NCBI GenBank assembly: GCA_965215165.1
Contig: CBDCCX010000006.1
Location: forward strand, 2,418,001 to 2,482,000
Length of the DNA stretch: 64,000 nucleotides
Source of the DNA: JANQRZ01 sp965215165
Lineage (GTDB): Bacteria > Bacteroidota > Rhodothermia > Rhodothermales > JANQRZ01
Direction: 5' to 3'
Part shown: positions 32,153-41,602 of the stretch, piece after piece
Position numbering within the stretch: position 1 is the first letter of the stretch
Layout of the letters: each line of letters opens with the position of its first letter
Made by a program: the position numbers and the translations under genes
The notes under the pieces: generated by a model
Seen by the model: only the letters and a program-made list of their open reading frames with translations
Database searches by the model: none
Told to the model about the DNA's origin: nothing

Positions 32153-33391
32153 CTATTCGGTGAGGCTGAGTCCGAAACGCGCGATCACGCCTGCGCCGAG
32201 CCGGTCTCCGCTGACGAAGCCGGCGGTCTTGTATCCGAGCTCGAGCATCAGCTCGCTCCCGAGAAGCCCGAGCGGCAGGCCGTAGAACGCCGTCACGCTT
32301 CCCCCCGCACCGGCCACCCTGGGCGGACCCGTCGAGGGCGGGGTGCTGGGGTCTAGGTGGAGCGGCGGCTGGTTCCACACGTCGAGACGCGCGCCGAGCG
32401 AAACCGGTCCCCGCTCGACGACGCGTGTCGCGTCGAGGCCAGCGCCCCACGCGCGGTAGAGAGTCGGCTCGGTGCGGCGGACGCTGAAGCGCACCACCCG
32501 CCCATCGAATGCCACCACGTTGTCGAATGTGGTCTCCGTCCCGAACGGCCCCCATCCAAAGCGGAGCGCCGGCAGGTAGCCCACGCTGCCAATCGGAATC
32601 AGCGGCAGACCGAGCGCGGTGTCGCCGTCGTAGAGGTACGTTTTCAGAACGACGAAGGCTGAGAGGTAGAGCATCGGATCGAGAAACCCGAGGAGTGCCT
32701 GCTCCTGCACCGCCCCGAGGGTGAGCCGCGCGTCGATGTCGTCGAGCGCGGCCCGCTGGTTGACGGTGCTCAGCCAGTTGAGCACGTCGTTGCTGCCCAG
32801 CTCAAGGGTCTCTTCGGTTCCGAGGACGTAGTTGAGCAGGTCGCCTCCGGCGTGGAGGTAGAGCATCGCCTCGCGGTGGTGCAGCGCGCCGCGCGCGAGC
32901 GCGTTGCGGCGGAGCCGCTCGGCCAGGACGCCGGAGGCAGAGGAGCCGTTGAGCGTGGCGGCTATCGTCTCGTCGCGCGTCCGCCCGCCCTCGGAGATCC
33001 TGAACGCGGCGAACCCGCTGCCGTCGCCGTAGGGCGCGGGGAGCGCGATTCGGTAGCCCGCCTGCGACCAAGTGCCGAACTCGCGGTAGCGCGCGCCGTG
33101 CCCGAAGACCTCGTGCTGGAGCAGGAGCGCCGTGTGGTCGAGCGGGTGGCTGAGCAGGACGAGCCGCGCGGCCCGGTAGCCGATCCCGAGCGCCTTGCGC
33201 CCAGCCGTGTGCTCGCGGAACAGTCTTCCCGGGAGCACCCGGTCCTCGAGCGCCACCGAGACGCGGTGCACCGCGAGCACGGTCTCAGCCCCGGCCGCCG
33301 CCGTCAGCGACGCATCGGCGGCGAGGCCGTAGCGCGGCTGCGCCGTCACGGGTGCAACAACCAGAAGAAGGAGCAGCGAGAGGCGACGCAT
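32153..33391 (-). CDS. Predicted envelope protein of unknown function with HEVFGH motif
   Basis: 412 residues from the ATG at 33391, at the start of a signal peptide (MRRLSLLLLLVVAPVTAQ). I do not recognise the family with certainty. A run of hydrophobic segments is present (RLVLLSHPLDHTALLLQHE, LDPMLYLSAFVVLKTYLYDG) and the C-terminal half has amphipathic strands that could belong to an outer-membrane barrel (FSVRRTEPTLYRAWGAGLDA, LGARLDVWNQPPLHLD, ELGYKTAGFVSGDRLGAGVI). The segment LLLQHEVFGHGARYREFG is reminiscent of a membrane metallopeptidase zinc site (HExxxH), which is an inference. A GTG six bases upstream is an alternative start. Lies between tsaE and the reductase on the same strand. 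Confidence 0.65.
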   Translation of the reverse strand: MRRLSLLLLLVVAPVTAQPRYGLAADASLTAAAGAETVLAVHRVSVALEDRVLPGRLFREHTAGRKALGIGYRAARLVLLSHPLDHTALLLQHEVFGHGARYREFGTWSQAGYRIALPAPYGDGSGFAAFRISEGGRTRDETIAATLNGSSASGVLAERLRRNALARGALHHREAMLYLHAGGDLLNYVLGTEETLELGSNDVLNWLSTVNQRAALDDIDARLTLGAVQEQALLGFLDPMLYLSAFVVLKTYLYDGDTALGLPLIPIGSVGYLPALRFGWGPFGTETTFDNVVAFDGRVVRFSVRRTEPTLYRAWGAGLDATRVVERGPVSLGARLDVWNQPPLHLDPSTPPSTGPPRVAGAGGSVTAFYGLPLGLLGSELMLELGYKTAGFVSGDRLGAGVIARFGLSLTE

Positions 33392-33434
33392 TGGCACCGG
33401 CGGCTCGTGGGGGATGGAAGCTACGCCGCTGGTC

Positions 33435-34295
33435 TCACAAAGGCGGCGGGCGCTTGACGGTCTTCAGCTTGAGCGCTCCCGGTGGAGGCCGGCGGGCGGG
33501 TTCCGCCACAGGCGGCCCATCCTCGGCCGGCTCCAGCGTCTCGCCGCCCAGCGTGAAATACTTCTCCTCGTGGATCGCCTCTGCGGCGAGCCGGGCGCGG
33601 GCGAAGATACCCTTCGCGTGCTCGACCATCTGCGGGTTGCCGCACGCGTAGCCCGCCGTCTGCGCCGGGTCGAAGCCGAGCCGGTCGAGCCACTTGCGGA
33701 GGACGTCTTCCACCCGGCCGGTCTCGCCGCTCCAGGCCGCGTCCGCCCACGGGCGGCTGACGGTCGGGACGTAGTCGAGCCAGCCGTGCGCCTCGGCGAG
33801 GGCGGCGACCTCGGCGCGGTAGGGGCCTAGCTCGGCGGCGTGGCTCGCGCCGTGGAGGAGCAGGAAGCGATGCACCACATCGAGCGGCCCTCGCTCCAGC
33901 CGGTGGACCTGATGCCGGACCATCGAGAGGAACGGCGCGAGACCCGTCACCGTGGCCGCCATCGCGTGCTGCGTCCGCGCCACGTCGAGCGTGAAGTGGC
34001 CGACGAGCTTGCGCCGGACGAGCACGGTGTCGCCCTCGACCATCCCCCACAGGCTCGGGGTCAGCGCGCCGCCCTCGACGCGCTCGACGTAGAGCTCCAG
34101 CTCGGCTTGGTGCGGCGCGCTCGCAATCGAGTACGCCCGCTTGACGAGGCTCCCGCCGGCCTCCAGGGCGAGCGTCGCGTACTGCCCCGGCTCGAAGGCG
34201 AGCCGCTCAGCCGGGCGTAGCCAGAAGGTGGCGAGGTCCGGGGCGAAGTCGTCGCGCCGGGTGAGGGTCGCCGGGAGATAGCCTGTCGGGGACAT
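33435..34295 (-). CDS. Ferredoxin/flavodoxin-NADP(+) reductase-like protein
   Basis: 286 residues from the ATG at 34295. FAD-binding domain with the RxYS motif (KRAYSIASAPHQAELELYVE) after FEPGQYATLALE; NAD(P)-binding half with GLAPFLSMVRHQV in place of the common GTGIAPF and the C-terminal YACGNPQMVEHAKGIF; the segment EEKYFT is typical of bacterial FPR-type reductases. It would exchange electrons between NADPH and ferredoxin or flavodoxin. About 35 C-terminal Pro-rich residues are extra. A perfect palindrome separates it from porX downstream on the same strand... the two are 18 bases plus a 28-base element apart. Confidence 0.85.
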   Translation of the reverse strand: MSPTGYLPATLTRRDDFAPDLATFWLRPAERLAFEPGQYATLALEAGGSLVKRAYSIASAPHQAELELYVERVEGGALTPSLWGMVEGDTVLVRRKLVGHFTLDVARTQHAMAATVTGLAPFLSMVRHQVHRLERGPLDVVHRFLLLHGASHAAELGPYRAEVAALAEAHGWLDYVPTVSRPWADAAWSGETGRVEDVLRKWLDRLGFDPAQTAGYACGNPQMVEHAKGIFARARLAAEAIHEEKYFTLGGETLEPAEDGPPVAEPARRPPPGALKLKTVKRPPPL

Positions 34296-34312
34296 GGCAC
34301 CGCAGGGTTGCG

Positions 34313-34340
34313 GTAGGGGCGACCGGCCGGTCGCCCCTAC
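34313..34340. repeat. Perfect 28-base palindrome, type member of the GTAGGGGC family
   Basis: Flank GTAGGGGC (34313-34320), core GACCGGCCGGTC (34321-34332), flank GCCCCTAC (34333-34340). Every position is self-complementary. It lies between porX and the reductase gene on the minus strand. Confidence 0.95.
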
Positions 34341-34359
34341 GATGATCCCCACCGCTCCG

Positions 34360-35940
34360 CTAGCGAGGCCGCATCGTCACGACTGGCAGCACGACCTCCT
34401 CGAGCGAGGCCCCGCCGTGCTGGAAGGTGTCGTTGTAGCGGTTCAGGTAGCGGTGGTAGTTGGTCGGGTAGACAAAGTAGTAGTCCTCCTTCGCAAAGAT
34501 GTAGTTCTCGTTCATGCCGGTGCGGGGCAGGCCGTAGGTCTCCGGCTCCTTGACGAAGATGGCGTGGCGCTCGTCGCACTTGAGGTTGCGGCCGTGCTTG
34601 TAGCGGAGGCTCGTCGAGGTCTCGCGGTCGCCGATGACCTTAGTGGCGTGCAGGCTGCGGATCGCGCCGTGGTCGGTGGAGATGACGATGGTGACGTCCT
34701 GGCGGGCCAGCTCCTCGAAGGCGCGGAAGAGCCACGAGTGCTCGAACCAGGTCCGCGTCAGCGCCCGGTAGGCGCGCTCGTCCGGGGCGATCTCCTTGAG
34801 CACGCTCGAGTCCGAGCGGCTGTGGGCCAGGATGTCGACGAAGTTGACGACGATGGCGGCGAGGTCGTGCTGCGCGAGGTCGGTCACGCGGTCGGCCATC
34901 GCGGTGCCGTCCTCGGTGGAGACGATCTTCTCGTAGCGGAAGCGGGTGTCGCGGCGGTGCCGGCGCTTGAGCTGCTCGCCGAGGAGCTCGGCCTCGAACT
35001 TGTTGAGCGAGTGCTCGTCGCTGCCGGTGTCGTGCTGCCACCACTGCGGGTAGCGCGTGGCGAGGTCGATGGGCAGCAGGCCGCTGAAGATGGCGTTGCG
35101 GGAGTAGGGCGTGGCGGTCGGGAGCAGGCCGTAGTGCCAGTCTCGCTCGATGTCGAAGAGCGGATAGAGCAGGCGCTCGAACTCGAGCCACTGGTCGAAC
35201 CGCATGCAGTCGATCAGGAAGAAGAGCACGGGGCGGCCCGCGCCCGAGCCGGTGCCGCCGTCGAGGTGGGGCAGCACCCAGCGGGGCATGACCTCGTGCG
35301 AGAGCGCGGGCCGGCCGTCGGTCTCGCCTGCTTGCGACTGGGCGATCCAGCCGGGGTACTCGCGCTCGATGAAGCGCCCGAACTCGCGGTTCGCGTCTCT
35401 CACTTGGTCGTCGAGGATCTGGCGCGCGCCGTCGTCGGCGTCGAGCCCTGCGCCGAAGCGGACGAGGTTCGCGTAGACCTCGGCCCAGCCCTGGTGGTCC
35501 AGGCCGCTGCCAATGTCGGCGGCGATGCGGCCGAAGGACTGGAGGTAGGCCTGGGAGACGGTCTCGTCGCGGAGGCGGGAGCCTTCCAGGAGACGCTTGC
35601 AGGTCAGCAGAATCTGCTTCGGGTTGACCGGCTTGATGAGGTAGTCGGCGATCTGCCGCCCGATGGCGTCCTCCATCAGGTGCTCCTCCTCGGACTTGGT
35701 GATCATCACGACCGGCGTCTCCGGGGCCATGCCCTTGAGCTCGCCGAGGGTCTCGATCCCGCCCATGCCCGGCATCTGCTCGTCGAGGAAGACCACGTCG
35801 AAGCGCTCGTCGCGCATCCGGTCCACGGCGTCGGCCCCGTTGGTGACGCTCGTCACGTCGAAGCCTTTGGCCTCCAGGAAGAGGATGTGCGGGCGGAGCA
35901 GGTCGATCTCGTCATCGGCCCAGAGGATGCGTCGGGACAT
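34360..35940 (-). CDS. porX: PorX: T9SS response regulator with PglZ domain
   Basis: 526 residues: a CheY-like receiver (about 1-120: RRILWADDEIDLLRPHILFL, phospho-acceptor Asp in DVVFLDEQMPGMGG, conserved Lys in DYLIKPVN), a helical linker, and a C-terminal PglZ domain of the alkaline phosphatase superfamily (about 205-520: PVLFFLIDCMRFDQWLEFER, VVNFVDILAHSRSD, TIVISTDHGAIRS). This is the layout of PorX, which with the kinase PorY controls type IX secretion genes and has been reported to act as a nucleotide phosphodiesterase. The ATG at 35940 starts the receiver exactly. It fits the many T9SS sorting domains in this window. PorY and the translocon genes are not here. Confidence 0.93.
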   Translation of the reverse strand: MSRRILWADDEIDLLRPHILFLEAKGFDVTSVTNGADAVDRMRDERFDVVFLDEQMPGMGGIETLGELKGMAPETPVVMITKSEEEHLMEDAIGRQIADYLIKPVNPKQILLTCKRLLEGSRLRDETVSQAYLQSFGRIAADIGSGLDHQGWAEVYANLVRFGAGLDADDGARQILDDQVRDANREFGRFIEREYPGWIAQSQAGETDGRPALSHEVMPRWVLPHLDGGTGSGAGRPVLFFLIDCMRFDQWLEFERLLYPLFDIERDWHYGLLPTATPYSRNAIFSGLLPIDLATRYPQWWQHDTGSDEHSLNKFEAELLGEQLKRRHRRDTRFRYEKIVSTEDGTAMADRVTDLAQHDLAAIVVNFVDILAHSRSDSSVLKEIAPDERAYRALTRTWFEHSWLFRAFEELARQDVTIVISTDHGAIRSLHATKVIGDRETSTSLRYKHGRNLKCDERHAIFVKEPETYGLPRTGMNENYIFAKEDYYFVYPTNYHRYLNRYNDTFQHGGASLEEVVLPVVTMRPR

Positions 35941-35956
35941 GCGGTTGGGGATTGTG

Positions 35957-35973
35957 GATTTCCGATTTTGGAT
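35957..35973. repeat. 17-base interspersed repeat upstream of porX
   Basis: GATTTCCGATTTTGGAT, the exact reverse complement of 3176-3192 between pyrE and cinA. It lies 17 bases before the porX start codon. Confidence 0.75.
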
Positions 35974-36115
35974 GGACCGAGCTGGGCGCGGTGCAACAAG
36001 GTTTGAGCCGCTGTAGATCCGCCGGGGTAACGCGGCGCGGCGGCCTGAGATTGCGGAGGACCGCTGCTCCGTCCAGGCTGGGGCGCCGGCGGGATGCTTC
36101 GGCGTATCATGCGGC

Positions 36116-36340
36116 ATGAACTGGCGCGACCACATCGTCTCGGACCCGCATATCCTCGTCGGCAAACCGACGCTGAAGGGAACGCGCATCTCCGTCGAAC
36201 TCATCCTGAGCGTGTTCGGCGCAGGATGGACGCAGGAGGAGGTGTTGGAGAACTATCCGCACCTCACACCGGAAATGATCCGAGCGGTGTTCGCTTACGC
36301 TGCCGATGTCATGAAGGATGAGGCTGTCCAACCTACGTAG
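36116..36340 (+). CDS. DUF433 antitoxin-like protein
   Basis: 74 residues that match DUF433 (VapB45-like antitoxins) along their length: MNWRDHIVSDPHILVGKPTL, KGTRISVELILSVFGAGWTQ, EEVLENYPHLTPEMIRAVFA. The fold is a winged helix-turn-helix that usually represses its own operon and neutralises a DUF5615 PIN-like toxin. Such a gene lies downstream on the same strand at 36490. The pair is unusual in being 149 bases apart; normally these genes touch or overlap. It is a plus-strand island among minus-strand genes, suggesting acquisition. Confidence 0.88.
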   Translation: MNWRDHIVSDPHILVGKPTLKGTRISVELILSVFGAGWTQEEVLENYPHLTPEMIRAVFAYAADVMKDEAVQPT

Positions 36341-36489
36341 ATGAGGGCAGGAACCTCAAGGAACTCAGTGGGTACGTGGCCTCATGATTTGCTCAAGCAA
36401 TAATTTCTTGAGTATCCCCGAGATTGGATCCAATGCACCAGACCAAATAGCACGATGTGTAGAATTAAAAATCACAATACTTCTAGTCC
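36341..36489. other. AT-rich spacer between DUF433 and DUF5615 genes
   Basis: 149 bases visibly richer in A and T than the surroundings. It contains an inverted repeat CTCAAG (36392-36397) / CTTGAG (36407-36412) with an A/T loop that could be an operator or weak hairpin, and A/T-rich sequence before the toxin ATG that could hold an independent promoter. No convincing third gene is seen. Confidence 0.5.
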
Positions 36490-36849
36490 ATGCATTTACT
36501 TGCTGATGAAAACATCCCAACTGCAGTAGTAGACCACTTACGGAAAGCTGGCTTCGATGTCGAGTACATCGTCGAAACTGCTCCAGGCCTCTTCGATCCC
36601 TCTGTCCTCAAGCTGGCCAGAAAAGAAGCACGCCTGTTGATCACCGCCGACCGCGACTTCGGCACGCTGATCTTTGCGGAACACACTCACGTGCCTATCG
36701 GGGTCCTCTACCTGCGGATGGGGACGGCACGCCCACAAACACTCGTGGATGCCGTCCTGGGTGTACTAACAGACCCGGAACGAGAGCTGCTCGGTTACTT
36801 CACGACGCTCCAGCCCGGTCGAGTCCGGCAGCGTCCGCTGCCACCGTGA
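36490..36849 (+). CDS. DUF5615 PIN-like toxin candidate
   Basis: 119 residues matching DUF5615 (Mut7-C/PIN-like nucleases): acidic N-terminal site MHLLADENIPTAVVDHLRKA, GFDVEYIVE, then ARKEARLLITADRDFGTLIF with the second acidic pair, and a conserved ...HVPIGVLYLRMG strand. PIN-like toxins cut RNA and are held in check by a DUF433 partner, present upstream at 36116. Its first third is AT-richer than the local genes. It converges on metF, with only 9 bases between the stop codons. Confidence 0.85.
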   Translation: MHLLADENIPTAVVDHLRKAGFDVEYIVETAPGLFDPSVLKLARKEARLLITADRDFGTLIFAEHTHVPIGVLYLRMGTARPQTLVDAVLGVLTDPERELLGYFTTLQPGRVRQRPLPP

Positions 36850-36858
36850 CCTGCTCGC

Positions 36859-37812
36859 TCACGCCATCTTCCGCAGCGCCTCGACGACACTCGTGACGTG
36901 CCGAGCGGTCTGCATTACGTAGAAGTGCACCGACGGCACGCCGGCGCTCATCAGCTCCTCGCTCTGCTGGATCGCCCACTCGATGCCGACCTCTGCCACC
37001 CGGTCGTCGTCCGCCGCCTCGACCTCGGCCGCGAGCGCCTCGGGAATCTCGACGTGGAACGTGCGCGGGAGCGCGTGCAGGTGCTTCTTCGAGGTCAGCA
37101 CCTTGAGGCCGGGCACGATCGGGACGGTGATGCCGACGGCGCGGCAGCGCTCGACGAACTCGACGTAGTGCCGGTTGTCGAAGAACATCTGGGTGACCAC
37201 GTAGTCCGCCCCGGCGTCGATCTTGCGCTTGAGGTGGAGCACGTCCCACGTCGGGTTCGGCGACTCGATGTGCTTCTCGGGGTAGCCCGCCACGCCGATG
37301 CAGAAGTCTGTCGGCGCGCCGTCGATCAGGTCTTCGAGGAAGCGGCCCCGGTTCATCGCCTCGATCTGCGCGACGAGGTCGCAGGCGGTCTCGTTCGCCG
37401 AGCGGTGCGGCGGTGCCGATGGCGCGCCCTTGTCGTCGCCCCGGAGCGCCATCACGTTTCGGACGCCGAGGTAGTTCAGCTCGATCAGCGCGTCCTCGGT
37501 TTCCTCCTTGGCGAACCCCTGGCAGAGCAGGTGCGGGACGGTGTCGATGCCGTAGCGGTACTGGATGGCGGCGCACAGGCCGAGGGTGCCGGGCCGCTTG
37601 CGCTTGACGTGCCGGCGGATGCTGCCGTCGGGCATCTCCTCGTAGTAGACCTCCGCCGCGTGCCCGGTCACGTCGATGAACGGGGGCTCGAACGGGAGCA
37701 CCTGCTCGACGATGTCGAAGACACCTCGCAGCGAGCCGCCGCGGACGGGCGGGATGATCTCGTAGGAGATCAGCGGCTCGGTGGCCCGCTCGAAATGCTC
37801 GGTGACTTTCAT
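36859..37812 (-). CDS. metF: 5,10-methylenetetrahydrofolate reductase
   Basis: MetF reduces methylene-THF to methyl-THF for methionine synthesis, using FAD. The 317-residue TIM barrel shows the N-terminal catalytic Glu in SYEIIPPVRGG, the substrate region IDVTGHAAEVYYEEMPDGSI, LNYLGVRNVMALRGDDKG, CIGVAGYPEKHIESPN, and ADYVVTQMFFDNRHYVEFVE with VPGLKVLTSKKHL. It lies at the downstream end of the respiratory cluster on the same strand, 48 bases after the small membrane protein. No riboswitch-like sequence precedes it. Confidence 0.96.
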   Translation of the reverse strand: MKVTEHFERATEPLISYEIIPPVRGGSLRGVFDIVEQVLPFEPPFIDVTGHAAEVYYEEMPDGSIRRHVKRKRPGTLGLCAAIQYRYGIDTVPHLLCQGFAKEETEDALIELNYLGVRNVMALRGDDKGAPSAPPHRSANETACDLVAQIEAMNRGRFLEDLIDGAPTDFCIGVAGYPEKHIESPNPTWDVLHLKRKIDAGADYVVTQMFFDNRHYVEFVERCRAVGITVPIVPGLKVLTSKKHLHALPRTFHVEIPEALAAEVEAADDDRVAEVGIEWAIQQSEELMSAGVPSVHFYVMQTARHVTSVVEALRKMA

Positions 37813-37860
37813 GGGGGCAGCAGTGGCAGAGCCGAGGCGTCTGAGCGCGTGGCCCCGGGC

Positions 37861-38175
37861 CTAGTTCCGACGCCGGTGCAGATCGTCGAGCCAATCGTCG
37901 GGGAAGCCGTCCGAGGAGCCGCCGGTGTGGTGGTACGGCCGGGCGAGGTCGCGCGCGTGGACGCGCATGTCCTCGTGGATCTCCCGGAACCCGACGGCGA
38001 CGGATTCGCCCCGCTCGACGGCGGCGCGGCGCTCGGCGGTTTGGTTACGAGCGCGGGGAAGCGGACGCTCCGGGAAGAGAATACGGAAGAGCGTCACGGA
38101 GGCCCACACCGCCATCAGGACCATCGCCGGGCCGGCGAAGAGGGCGAACGCGGTGAAGACAGCGGCGAAAGGCAT
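37861..38175 (-). CDS. Small membrane protein at the end of the oxidase cluster
   Basis: 104 residues with one strong N-terminal membrane helix (AAVFTAFALFAGPAMVLMAVWASVTLF) followed by a charged cytoplasmic tail rich in Arg, His and Asp (ERPLPRARNQTAERRAAVER, EIHEDMRVHARDLARPYHH). No family was recognised. It starts 6 bases after the ctaF stop and so belongs to the oxidase operon; an accessory or assembly role is inferred from position alone. Confidence 0.65.
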   Translation of the reverse strand: MPFAAVFTAFALFAGPAMVLMAVWASVTLFRILFPERPLPRARNQTAERRAAVERGESVAVGFREIHEDMRVHARDLARPYHHTGGSSDGFPDDWLDDLHRRRN

Positions 38176-38181
38176 CGTGGG

Positions 38182-38679
38182 TCAGGGCACGGGGACGAGG
38201 AGCGCGGTGTCCCCCGGCAGCACGAGGGGTTGGGCTTCGAAGGCCGGCTGTAAGGCCTCGTTCTGCTGCTCTAAATCGAGGGTCTCTAGCTCGCGCGCGT
38301 CGATCGGCGTGGCGGACCAGTCGTCGAAGGTGTCGCGGAAGCCGGTGTCGAGGAAGGTGAAGATGAAGAAGATCGCCAGGAAGACGATGCTCAGCGAGAA
38401 GGCGAGCACGTTGACCCTGTTGTCGTACTTGAGCGCCATGAAGAACATCGCCACGAGCGTGGCCTTCACCCCGGCGATGGCGAGCGCGACGGGCACGCTG
38501 AACGCGCCGAGGTGGATGACGTCGTTCTGCTCCATCAGGCCGAGGGCGACCGTCAGGATGGTCAGCGAGACGAGGGCACCGAAGACGGTCAGCAGCAGCT
38601 TCGCCGACAAGATGTGGTGCCCGTGGTCGCCGTGGGCGGCGGGGTCGGCGTCGGTCGTGTGGTGGAGCTGTTCGGCCAT
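38182..38679 (-). CDS. ctaF: Cytochrome c oxidase subunit IV
   Basis: 165 residues with three membrane helices (KLLLTVFGALVSLTILTVAL, VALAIAGVKATLVAMFFMAL, VLAFSLSIVFLAIFFIFTFL), the layout of prokaryotic subunit IV (COX4_pro). The N-terminus is His-rich (MAEQLHHTTDADPAAHGDHG). The C-terminal 40 residues form a soluble acidic tail. The subunit stabilises the caa3 complex and has no cofactor. ATG at 38679 chosen; a start 13 codons upstream would be encoded by the inverted repeat in the spacer. Confidence 0.85.
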   Translation of the reverse strand: MAEQLHHTTDADPAAHGDHGHHILSAKLLLTVFGALVSLTILTVALGLMEQNDVIHLGAFSVPVALAIAGVKATLVAMFFMALKYDNRVNVLAFSLSIVFLAIFFIFTFLDTGFRDTFDDWSATPIDARELETLDLEQQNEALQPAFEAQPLVLPGDTALLVPVP

Positions 38680-38689
38680 AGCAGAAACG

Positions 38690-38763
38690 TGATTCGTGAA
38701 ACGTGATTCGTGATGCAAACGAAACGGTCGCGCTCGGTCTCACGCGTCACGTTTCACGAATCA
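38690..38763. repeat. Perfect 17-base inverted repeat between ctaE and ctaF
   Basis: TGATTCGTGAAACGTGA (38690-38706) and its exact complement (38747-38763) bracket 40 bases. The right arm ends one base before the ctaE stop triplet (38765-38767). A direct repeat AACGTGATTCGTG occurs within the left arm region, and the same 13 bases recur at 44476-44488. Confidence 0.9.
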
Positions 38764-38764
38764 T

Positions 38765-39682
38765 CTAGATCAGATACATCAGCGGGAAGAGGAAAATCCA
38801 GATCACGTCCACCACGTGCCAGTAGAGCCCGACGTTTTCGATCGGCGTGTACCAGGCGTCGGAGTACTTACCGCGCCACGTCTTGACGGCCAGGATCGAG
38901 ATGGCGATCATGCCGATCAGGACGTGGATGCCGTGGATGCCGGTCATCACGTAGTAGATCGAGAAGAACAGCCCGGCGCGCTGGTTGACCAGGCCGTGGT
39001 CGCCCGGCACATAGCCGTGCTCGACATCGACGGCGTGGGCGTCTTCGCGGGTCGAGATGCCGGCGTCGGCCATGTCGGCGAGGCTGGTGCCTTCGGCAGC
39101 GTGGGTGCCGGCCTCGTGCTCGCCGGGGGCATGGTCTCCGCTCTCCGCGCTCGGGCCGAGGTTGGCCTCGCCGAGTCCGGGGAGCGTGAAGGTGGTCCCC
39201 TCGGCGTAGATCATGTTCTGACCGGGGAGGATGCCGAGGTCGAACTTGTGGGTGTACTCGAAATACTTGACGACCATGAACATGCCCGCCAGCACCACAG
39301 TCGCCGTGAGCAACCAGAAGCAGAGCTTCCGCTTGCCGAGCTGAATCGCCCGGATCGACCAGGCGACGGTCAGCGACGAGCCGAGGAGCACGATCGTGTT
39401 GACGGCCCCCATCACGGTGTCGAGCTGGGTGCTCGCCTCGGCGAACAGCTCGGGGTACATCGAGCGGTAGATGCCGTAGGCGACGAACATGCCGCCGAAG
39501 AGCAGGATCTCGGTGACGAGGAAGAGCCACATCCCGAGCTTCGAGGCGTCGAACTGCTGCTCAGTCGAGGCGAAGTAGTGCTTGAGGTGGGCCGGGTGGC
39601 CCGCACCGTCGCCGCCGTGCGCACCCGCGTGGGTAGCGTCGTGCGGGTCGTCGACCGTGATGGGAGTCGGATGGACAGCCAT
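38765..39682 (-). CDS. ctaE: Cytochrome c oxidase subunit III
   Basis: 305 residues with five helices of the bacterial subunit III: KLGMWLFLVTEILLFGGMFV, VNTIVLLGSSLTVAWSIRAI, CFWLLTATVVLAGMFMVVKY, FFSIYYVMTGIHGIHVLIGM and VGLYWHVVDVIWIFLFPLMY (the WHxVDxIW signature). A long His/Glu/Ala-rich loop (about 165-225) between helices 3 and 4 is larger than usual. The subunit supports proton uptake and stability of subunit I. It follows ctaD after 60 bases carrying a palindrome. Confidence 0.95.
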   Translation of the reverse strand: MAVHPTPITVDDPHDATHAGAHGGDGAGHPAHLKHYFASTEQQFDASKLGMWLFLVTEILLFGGMFVAYGIYRSMYPELFAEASTQLDTVMGAVNTIVLLGSSLTVAWSIRAIQLGKRKLCFWLLTATVVLAGMFMVVKYFEYTHKFDLGILPGQNMIYAEGTTFTLPGLGEANLGPSAESGDHAPGEHEAGTHAAEGTSLADMADAGISTREDAHAVDVEHGYVPGDHGLVNQRAGLFFSIYYVMTGIHGIHVLIGMIAISILAVKTWRGKYSDAWYTPIENVGLYWHVVDVIWIFLFPLMYLI

Positions 39683-39713
39683 GAGTTAAGGTGGCGTGGA
39701 GTGGTCTGACGGG

Positions 39714-39738
39714 GTGGGACACCGGCGGTGTCCCCTTA
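39714..39738. repeat. Palindromic element between ctaD and ctaE
   Basis: GGGACACC (39716-39723), GGC, GGTGTCCC (39727-39734), flanked by GT on the left and CTTAC on the right. It resembles a GTAGGGG...CCCCTAC element with a different core and damaged flanks. Confidence 0.65.
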
Positions 39739-39742
39739 CAGC

Positions 39743-41584
<1,842 letters not shown>

Positions 41585-41602
41585 AGTCGGATGCGGTTGC
41601 GG

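Noticed and set aside
37813..37860. Riboswitch before metF
   Set aside because: Only 48 bases separate it from the upstream gene and no SAM or cobalamin riboswitch consensus is visible.
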